Shown here one piece after another: positions 1 to 5,765 of a stretch of DNA of 5,765 bases. The notes beneath the pieces were generated by a model, which worked only from the letters and a program-made list of their open reading frames with translations, was not told the origin of the DNA and searched no databases. Numbering within the stretch: position 1 is the first letter of the stretch; every line of letters begins with the position of its first letter. Source of the stretch: Lentzea sp. (GTDB lineage Bacteria; Actinomycetota; Actinomycetes; Mycobacteriales; Pseudonocardiaceae); NCBI GenBank assembly GCA_030146905.1, contig JASLAV010000623.1, forward strand, positions 1 through 5,765, written 5' to 3'. The position numbers and the translations under genes were made by a program.

Positions 1-977
<977 letters not shown>

Positions 978-984
<7 letters not shown>

Positions 985-1625
985 TCCAGGTAGGCCAGCA
1001 CGGCCTGCACCCGGCGGTCACCGGAGCCGTCCTCGCTGTTGAGGCCGAGCTTCAGGAACACGTTGCCGATGTGCTTGTGGACGGCTCCCGCGCTGAGGAC
1101 GAGCCGTTCGCCGATGGCGGCGTTGGACAGCCCTTCCGCCATCAGCCCGAGGACCTCGCGCTCACGCGGTGACAGCACGCTGAGCGCGTCGTCGGCCTTG
1201 CGCCGCACCAGCAGCTGCGACACGACCTCGGGGTCGAGCGCAGTGCCGCCGTTCGCGACGCGGTGCAGCGAGTCGAGGAAGTCCGCGACCTTGCCGACGC
1301 GTTCCTTGAGCAGGTAGCCGACGCCGCCGCCGCTGCCGGCGAGCAGCTCGTGCGCGTAGCTCTGCTCGACCCACGCCGACAGCACCAGCACCGCGAGCTT
1401 CGGGTGCCTCTTGCGCGCCTCGACGGCGGCCCTCAGCCCCTCGTCGGTGAACGTCGGCGGCATCCGCACGTCGACCACGGCGATGTCAGGCTCGTGCTCG
1501 GCCACGGCCACCAGGAAGTCGTCCGGGTTGTCCGTCGCCGCCGCGACCTCGATGCCCTCGTTGCGCAGCAACAACGTCAGGCCTTCGCGGAGCAGGGCGT
1601 CGTCTTCGGCGATCACGATGCGCAT
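978..1625 (-). CDS. NarL/LuxR-family two-component response regulator
   Basis: A 215-residue DNA-binding response regulator, the normal length for the NarL/FixJ family. The receiver domain spans about residues 1-120, with the acidic pocket E7-D8-D9, phospho-acceptor Asp52 in [11 protein letters not shown], switch Ser83 and conserved Lys107 in YLLKERV. A LuxR-type helix-turn-helix covers about 150-212: [21 protein letters not shown] leads to the recognition helix region [18 protein letters not shown]. It should be phosphorylated by the kinase encoded immediately upstream, from which it is separated by 3 bp, implying one transcript and coupled translation. The ATG start (1623-1625) is supported by a good Shine-Dalgarno and by the family start MRIVIAEDD. 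The gene overlaps the end of the convergent lysyl-tRNA synthetase gene by 7 bp. The target genes cannot be read from the protein; autoregulation of the operon is plausible. Confidence 0.95.
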
Positions 1626-1628
1626 TGG

Positions 1629-2819
1629 TCACTTCCCCATCGGTAGCACGACGGTGAGCACGGTAGGGCCACCCTCGGGACTGCTCACGTCCGCGGTCCC
1701 GTCCAGCGCCGCGACCCTGCCGCGGATGCCGTCCAGACCCGTCCCCTGCTTCTCGTCGGCGCCGCCCTTGCCGTCGTCGTGGACCACGACGACGAGCTTG
1801 TCGTCGTTCGTGCCGAGACTGACCCACGCGTGCCTGGCACCGCTGTGCTTGGCGACGTTCGTGAGCGCCTCGGCCACCGCGAAGTACGCGGCGGCCTCCA
1901 CCGCGGCGGGAAGCCGTCCCAGGTGTTCGGCCGTGAGCACGCACGGCACCGGGCAGCGCGCCGCCAGCGCCTGGATCGCCCCGTCCAGCCCCAGGTCCTC
2001 CAGCACGGGCGGGTGGATGCTGCGCACGACGTTGCGCAGCTCCTCCAGCGCGTCACCCGCCGCGTCCTGCGCCCGCAGGAGCGCCTGCAGCGCGTTGTCG
2101 GGGTTCTGCTTGAGCGTGCGTTCCGCGATGCCCAGCATCATCACGACGCCGACCAGCTTGTTCTGCGTCCCGTCGTGCAGGTTCCGCTCGATGCGCCGCA
2201 ACTCGGCCCCGTGCGCCTGCAACGCCGCAGCCCGCGTGGCGACGACCTCGGCCAAGCGCTTCTCCAACGACGCCTTCGGCGGCGACAGCAGCTTCTTCGC
2301 CCACACCGCGTCCAGTTCCGCCAGCCGCGGGAGCTGGGTGAGGAGCAGCGCGAGCCCGATCGCGATCGGCACGCTCAGGAACGCCTTCGGCCACGAGTCG
2401 ACGCGGACGCCGAAGGAGTTCTCGACACCACCTGGGATGAACCACCAGGTCAGGAACGCGAACGGCTGCTGGAGGAGCGCCCCGGAGACACTGATCGCGA
2501 CCGCCCCGAACACCGTCCCGAACAGGGCGTGCGCGATCAGCCAGAGCCCGTCCCGCCGGCTGTCCGGATCGGCCAGCACCCGTTGCGCCCGGTGCAGCCA
2601 CGGCCCGTCGAGCGGCGGAGGCGACGGGATCTCGACACCGGCGTAGCGCGCGAGCCGCCGCCGGTCGAAGTCCACGATCCGGCGCATGTACGGCGCGGTG
2701 ACGGGCAGCAACGGCAGGACGACCACGGACAGCAGCAGCACGCCGACCGAAAGCCACGACACGATGGCCGTCAGCAGCCCTGTCGCCAGGTAGACGAACG
2801 CCGCCCAGATCCGTTTCAT
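1629..2819 (-). CDS. Membrane sensor histidine kinase of the NarL/DesK type
   Basis: A 396-residue sensor kinase that should autophosphorylate on His and pass phosphate to the adjacent regulator. The N-terminus holds a long hydrophobic block (about 5-43, perhaps two helices), then about 91-115 and 145-163. This arrangement resembles the 'putative sensor' domain common in actinobacterial kinases, with no sizeable extracellular domain. A dimerisation/phosphoacceptor domain (HisKA_3 type, about 205-272) carries the H-box ERNLHDGTQN with His215. The HATPase_c domain follows, with the N-box EALTNVAKHSGA (Asn321), the D-box HDDGKGG (Asp349) and the G-box GTGLDGIRGRV (359-369). The start MKRIWAAF is chosen because it opens the first membrane helix and sits just after a -10-like element. 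A longer frame to 2906 would add 29 non-hydrophobic residues and run into the end of nadE. No Shine-Dalgarno precedes this ATG, so a leaderless mRNA is likely. The signal sensed is unknown. Confidence 0.92.
   Translation of the reverse strand: MKRIWAAFVYLATGLLTAIVSWLSVGVLLLSVVVLPLLPVTAPYMRRIVDFDRRRLARYAGVEIPSPPPLDGPWLHRAQRVLADPDSRRDGLWLIAHALFGTVFGAVAISVSGALLQQPFAFLTWWFIPGGVENSFGVRVDSWPKAFLSVPIAIGLALLLTQLPRLAELDAVWAKKLLSPPKASLEKRLAEVVATRAAALQAHGAELRRIERNLHDGTQNKLVGVVMMLGIAERTLKQNPDNALQALLRAQDAAGDALEELRNVVRSIHPPVLEDLGLDGAIQALAARCPVPCVLTAEHLGRLPAAVEAAAYFAVAEALTNVAKHSGARHAWVSLGTNDDKLVVVVHDDGKGGADEKQGTGLDGIRGRVAALDGTADVSSPEGGPTVLTVVLPMGK
1632..1638 (-). promoter_or_regulatory. Ribosome binding site of the response regulator
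   Basis: On the minus strand this reads GGGGAAG, a purine-rich Shine-Dalgarno 6 nt before the regulator's ATG at 1625. It lies within the last codons of the kinase gene. This supports both the chosen start and translational coupling of kinase and regulator. Confidence 0.7.
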
Positions 2820-2826
2820 GGTGAGA

Positions 2827-2832
2827 AACGTA
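2827..2832 (-). promoter_or_regulatory. Putative -10 element of the kinase-regulator operon (leaderless)
   Basis: On the minus strand this hexamer is TACGTT, matching the actinobacterial TAnnnT pattern. Seven nt separate it from the kinase ATG, so transcription would start at or next to the start codon. No ribosome binding site is present, which agrees with a leaderless message. No convincing -35 hexamer is seen 16-18 bp upstream, which would fit a promoter that depends on an activator. Confidence 0.45.
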
Positions 2833-2855
2833 GCCGGGCGGCACGTGGTCGCGCG

Positions 2856-2885
2856 GTGGAGCAGGCTCCACTCCTGCCGGTGGAG
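2856..2885. promoter_or_regulatory. Palindrome and third half-site upstream of the kinase promoter; putative operator
   Basis: GTGGAGC, AG, GCTCCAC at 2856-2871 is a perfect 7-bp inverted repeat with a 2-bp centre. A further GTGGAG at 2880-2885 makes three copies of the same 6-bp unit in alternating orientation, with centres 10 and 14 bp apart. The palindrome centre is about 44 bp upstream of the predicted transcription start at the kinase ATG, a usual distance for an activating NarL-type regulator. Alternatively, in the nadE transcript it could fold as a 6-bp stem with a 4-nt loop just after the stop codon and act in 3'-end formation. No T-tract follows, so a classical intrinsic terminator is less likely. 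Confidence 0.45.
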
Positions 2886-2890
2886 GGGTC

Positions 2891-4603
2891 TCAGCCCTCG
2901 CGCCACCCGTTGGTGATCGGCAGCCGCCGGTCCCGCCCGAAGGCCTTGTTCGAGATCTTCGTGCCCGGCGGGTACTGGCGCCGCTTGTACTCGGCCTTGT
3001 CCACCATCCGCAGCACGCGGTCCACGAGCTCCGGCGCGAACCCGGCCGCCAGCAGGTCGTCGTACCCGCGGTCACCCTCGACGTAGTCGTCCAGCAGGTC
3101 GTCGAGCAGCTCGTAGTCCGGCAGCGAGTCCGAGTCGACCTGGCCGGGACGCAGCTCGGCCGACGGCGGCTTCGAGATCGAGTTCTCCGGGATCGGCGGG
3201 GTCTCGCCGCGCTTCTCCGCCTCGGCGTTGCGCCACCGGGCGAGGTTCCAGACCAGGGTCTTCAGCACGTCCTTGATCGGGGCGTAGCCGCCGACCGCGT
3301 CGCCGTAGATCGTCGAGTAGCCGACGGCGAGCTCGGACTTGTTGCCGGTCGCGAGCACGAGGTGGCCGTGCTGGTTCGACAGCGCCATCAGCAGCATGCC
3401 GCGGCAGCGGGCCTGGATGTTCTCCTCGGCCAGGCCGGTCAGCGACAGCTGCGAGACGTACGTCGACACCATCTCGCCGATCGGCTCGGTCGTGAAGTGC
3501 AGCCCGGTCCGCGCGGCCATGTCGGAGGCGTCCGAACGCGAGTGCTCCGACGAGTAGGACGACGGCATCGAGACGCCGTGGACCGAGTCGGCACCGAGAG
3601 CGTCCACGGCCAGTGCGGCCACCACGGCCGAGTCGATGCCACCGGACAGACCGAGCACGACGGACCGGAAGCCGTTCTTGTGCACGTAGTCGCGCAGACC
3701 GGTCACCAGCGCGTGCCACACCTCCGCCTCGTCGGACAGCGGCTCGAACACGCGCGGTGCGGGCAGCGGCTCGTAGGCGGGACCGGCTTCCGACAGGGGC
3801 ACGCGGCGCACGTAGAAGTCGCCGATCTGGCCCTGCTCGTACTCACCGCCACCGGGCAGGTCGAAGTCCACGAGCATCAGGTGCTCGACGAACTGCGGCG
3901 CGCGCCCGATCAGCTGGCCGTCCGCGCCCACCACCATCGAGTCGCCGTCGAACACGAGCTCGTCCTGGCCGCCGACGAGGTTGCAGTAGGCGAGCGGGGC
4001 GTGCGCCTCCGCGGCACGGCGGGCCACGAGCGCCAGCCGCTGGTCGTCCTTCTTGCGCTCGTACGGCGAGGCGTTCGGCGAGACCACCAGGTCGACGCCG
4101 GCGTCACCGAGCGCGGTGATCGGGCCGCCGTCCTGCCACAGGTCCTCGCAGATCACCATGCCGACCTCGACACCGTTGACCCGCACGACGTCCAGGGAGG
4201 AGCCGGGCTTGAAGTAGCGCCGCTCGTCGAACACGCCGTAGTTGGGCAGGTGGTGCTTCGACTGCCGGGCGACGACCTTGCCGCCGTGCAGGACAGCCAC
4301 CGCGTTGCGCGGGCCGACGGAGTCGTGCTCCAGGTAGCCGACGACGGCGGCGACGTCCCCGAGACCGGAGGAGTCCAGCGACACCGCGAGCGCCTCCAGG
4401 GCCTCCGCGGACGCGCGCGCGAACGACGTGCGGATCGCGAGGTCCTCGACCGGGTAGCCGGTCAGCACCATCTCGGGGAACACGACGAGGTGCGCGCCGC
4501 CCTCACGGGCCTTGCGCGTCCAGTCCACGACCAGCGAAGCGTTGCCCGCGAGGTCGCCGACAGTGGCGTTGACCTGGGCGAGAGCGATCCGGAGCTGCGG
4601 CAT
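2891..4603 (-). CDS. nadE: Glutamine-dependent NAD+ synthetase
   Basis: Catalyses the last step of NAD+ synthesis in the cytoplasm: deamido-NAD+ plus ATP plus glutamine-derived ammonia gives NAD+, AMP and pyrophosphate. The protein is 570 residues. The N-terminal nitrilase-type glutaminase domain (about 3-265) carries the catalytic triad Glu44 (FPEM), Lys116 (SKHHLPNYGVFDE) and Cys152 (ICEDLW). The C-terminal synthetase domain (about 290-570) has the ATP PP-loop LGLSGGIDSAV (318-328), EENIQARCRG (393-402), ATGNKSELAVGYST (418-431), and the end motif EYKRRQYPPGTKIS followed by FGRDRRLPI. All key residues are present, so it should be active with glutamine. The ATG at 4603 is preferred because MPQLRIALAQ matches the usual family start; an in-frame ATG at 4621 would add six residues. 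Upstream, GGGAG lies about 11 nt from the chosen ATG, a marginal ribosome site. The gene is divergent from the lipoprotein gene, and 71 bp separate its stop from the kinase start. Confidence 0.97.
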   Translation of the reverse strand: MPQLRIALAQVNATVGDLAGNASLVVDWTRKAREGGAHLVVFPEMVLTGYPVEDLAIRTSFARASAEALEALAVSLDSSGLGDVAAVVGYLEHDSVGPRNAVAVLHGGKVVARQSKHHLPNYGVFDERRYFKPGSSLDVVRVNGVEVGMVICEDLWQDGGPITALGDAGVDLVVSPNASPYERKKDDQRLALVARRAAEAHAPLAYCNLVGGQDELVFDGDSMVVGADGQLIGRAPQFVEHLMLVDFDLPGGGEYEQGQIGDFYVRRVPLSEAGPAYEPLPAPRVFEPLSDEAEVWHALVTGLRDYVHKNGFRSVVLGLSGGIDSAVVAALAVDALGADSVHGVSMPSSYSSEHSRSDASDMAARTGLHFTTEPIGEMVSTYVSQLSLTGLAEENIQARCRGMLLMALSNQHGHLVLATGNKSELAVGYSTIYGDAVGGYAPIKDVLKTLVWNLARWRNAEAEKRGETPPIPENSISKPPSAELRPGQVDSDSLPDYELLDDLLDDYVEGDRGYDDLLAAGFAPELVDRVLRMVDKAEYKRRQYPPGTKISNKAFGRDRRLPITNGWREG

Positions 4604-4632
4604 GCCTTCATCATCTCCCATACCATCGAGGC
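4604..4632. promoter_or_regulatory. 29-bp divergent start region between nadE and the lipoprotein gene
   Basis: Only 29 bp separate the two divergent start codons, too little for two complete non-overlapping promoters. At least one promoter must extend into the opposite coding sequence. On the plus strand TACCAT (4621-4626) fits the TAnnnT -10 pattern and lies 6 nt before the GTG start of the hydrolase, consistent with a leaderless transcript. On the minus strand I see only a weak TATGGG-like candidate for nadE. No clear -35 element is visible for either gene. Confidence 0.4.
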
Positions 4633-5765
4633 GTGCCCCGTCTCTTGAGCGTGTTGCTCGTCATTCCGCTGCTCGCCTCCTGCACCTCGGTCATCGAGGG
4701 AGGGGCCAGGCCGGGGGTCTCCCTCGAGAAGGCCGGTCCCGCCGGGACCGTCCCCGCCGGGCTGGAGGAGTTCTACGGCCAGCAGCTCGCCTGGCAGGAG
4801 TGCGCGTCGTTCGCCACGACCGGGTCGAGCCGCCAGGCGTACGGCAGCAAGCGCGACGTCGAGTGCACCCGCGTCCGGGTCCCGCTCGACTACGCCAAGC
4901 CGGCCGGGGACGTGATCACGATCGGCGCGCTCCGGTACAAGGCGACGGGGCAGAAGATCGGCTCGCTGCTGATCAACCCCGGCGGTCCCGGCGCGTCCGG
5001 CATGGCGGCCGCCGCGGGCATGGTGGCGGACTACCGCAAGACCGAGCTCGGGCAGCGCTTCGACCTCGTCGGGTTCGACCCGCGGGGCATCGGCGCGAGC
5101 GACCCGGCCGTCCGGTGCCTCACCGGACCGGAGCGCGACGCGGAGCGCCTGGACCTCGACGTGGACACGAGTCCGGCCGGAATCGCCCAAACGGAGCAGG
5201 AGAACAAGGCGTATGCCGAGAAGTGTGCGGCCGGTACAAAATTCGGGGCTTCAATGCTCGCCAACTTGGGCACGCGGGACGTAGTTAAGGACATGGATGT
5301 CCTTCGCTCTGCGCTCGGCGACGCGAAGCTGAGCTATGTCGGCTACTCGTACGGCACCCGCATAGGCACCGAGTACGCCGAGACCTTCCCCCAGAACGTG
5401 CGCGCACTCATCCTCGACGGTGCCGTCGACCCCACCCAGGACCCGCTCGCGTCGCTGGTCGCCCAGGCCGCCGGGTTCCAGAAGGCGTTCGACGAGTTCG
5501 TGAAGTGGTGCCGCGAGAAGGGCGACTGCCCGCTCACCCCCGAAAACGGATCCAACTCCGACGCGAACACGAGCTTCCGCCAGCTGACAACACCGTTGCT
5601 GCAGAAACCGGTCGACGTCGGCGACCGCAAGCTGTCCTACAACGACGCCATCACCGCCACCATCCAGGCGTTGTACACGGAACAGCTGTGGCCGGTCCTG
5701 CTCAACGGCCTCACCGAGCTGAAGAACGGCAAGGGCCGGGTGCTGCTGGCCCTCGCCGACGCCTA
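4633..5765 (+). CDS. Tripeptidyl-aminopeptidase-like alpha/beta hydrolase lipoprotein (3' end cut)
   Basis: An exported alpha/beta hydrolase of the S33/TAP type (SlpD/SlpE, Hip1-like), which removes short peptides from N-termini; the substrate here is unknown. The GTG start gives MPRLLSVLLVIPLLASC, a short lipoprotein signal with lipobox L-A-S-C and Cys17 as the lipidation site, so the enzyme should sit on the outer face of the membrane. Visible are CTRVRVPLDYAKP, the oxyanion loop NPGGPGASG (Gly117-Gly123), DLVGFDPRGIGAS (144-156) and the nucleophile elbow GYSYGT with Ser239, followed by LDGAVDP (261-267). Six further Cys occur in close pairs (57/78, 162/198, 293/299), as expected of an exported, disulfide-bonded protein. 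The window contains 377 codons; the family is usually about 500 residues, so the C-terminal TAP-like domain with the catalytic Asp and His lies beyond the end. GAGG is only 1 nt from the GTG, so translation may be leaderless. Codon use shifts sharply between 5170 and 5364. Confidence 0.9.
   Translation, partial: MPRLLSVLLVIPLLASCTSVIEGGARPGVSLEKAGPAGTVPAGLEEFYGQQLAWQECASFATTGSSRQAYGSKRDVECTRVRVPLDYAKPAGDVITIGALRYKATGQKIGSLLINPGGPGASGMAAAAGMVADYRKTELGQRFDLVGFDPRGIGASDPAVRCLTGPERDAERLDLDVDTSPAGIAQTEQENKAYAEKCAAGTKFGASMLANLGTRDVVKDMDVLRSALGDAKLSYVGYSYGTRIGTEYAETFPQNVRALILDGAVDPTQDPLASLVAQAAGFQKAFDEFVKWCREKGDCPLTPENGSNSDANTSFRQLTTPLLQKPVDVGDRKLSYNDAITATIQALYTEQLWPVLLNGLTELKNGKGRVLLALADA

Noticed and set aside
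992..1006. AGGCC-N5-GGCCT hairpin near the convergent stops, considered as a terminator
   Set aside because: Only a 5-bp stem, inside the regulator's coding sequence and without a T-tract; common by chance at this GC content.
1411..2646. Long open frame on the plus strand opposite the kinase and regulator genes
   Set aside because: It runs antisense to two clear genes. Its protein is Ser/Arg/Ala-rich with no family features, a typical by-product of G/C-ending codons in high-GC DNA.
2842..2847. CACGTG palindrome between the putative operator and the -10 element
   Set aside because: A 6-bp palindrome is expected often by chance in this base composition, and no bacterial regulator in the window points to it.
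1779..3086. Long plus-strand open frame crossing the kinase, the gap and the end of nadE
   Set aside because: Rich in Arg, Pro, Gln and His with no recognisable motif, and antisense to well-supported genes; a shadow frame.
3362..4648. 428-codon plus-strand frame opposite nadE
   Set aside because: nadE on the other strand has its full set of catalytic motifs. This frame has the low-complexity composition of an antisense shadow.
4512..5288. Plus-strand frame spanning the nadE start and the beginning of the hydrolase
   Set aside because: The frame starting at GTG 4633 holds the lipobox, oxyanion loop and GYSYGT elbow; this alternative frame is Arg/Gly-rich noise and ends inside the gene.

Overview
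This is GC-rich DNA (about 70% by eye) with strongly G/C-ending codons, GTG start codons, NarL-type two-component signalling and a LysX-type lysyl-tRNA synthetase end. Together these point to a high-GC actinobacterium. The protein style fits Pseudonocardiales (Lentzea, Saccharothrix or Amycolatopsis relatives), but the genus is an inference from memory of family sequences, not a search.

Layout from left to right. (1) Positions 1-984, plus strand: the C-terminal catalytic part of a class II lysyl-tRNA synthetase, probably the synthetase half of LysX, cut by the window start. (2) Positions 978-2819, minus strand: a two-gene operon. A membrane histidine kinase (1629-2819) is followed after 3 bp by its NarL/LuxR-type response regulator (978-1625), whose stop overlaps the end of lysX tail to tail. 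(3) Positions 2820-2890: a 71-bp gap holding a -10-like element placed for a leaderless kinase transcript. Upstream of it lies a perfect 16-bp palindrome plus a third copy of its half-site. (4) Positions 2891-4603, minus strand: complete glutamine-dependent NAD+ synthetase, nadE. (5) Positions 4604-4632: a 29-bp divergent intergenic region. (6) Position 4633 to the window end, plus strand: a lipoprotein of the tripeptidyl-aminopeptidase-like alpha/beta hydrolase family, cut by the window end.

How the parts relate. The kinase and regulator form one signalling pair. LysX, if that is what the left gene is, makes lysyl-phosphatidylglycerol for resistance to cationic peptides. A membrane-sensing kinase beside it could serve envelope stress, but the genes are convergent, so there is no operon link. 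NadE is housekeeping NAD+ synthesis. The hydrolase is predicted to be exported and lipid-anchored, and probably cleaves short peptides from N-termini.

All genes belong to known families and I see no new defence, mobile or RNA system. The points most worth checking are the palindrome at the kinase promoter, the very tight nadE/hydrolase divergent start region, and a local switch to A/T-ending codons inside the hydrolase gene.
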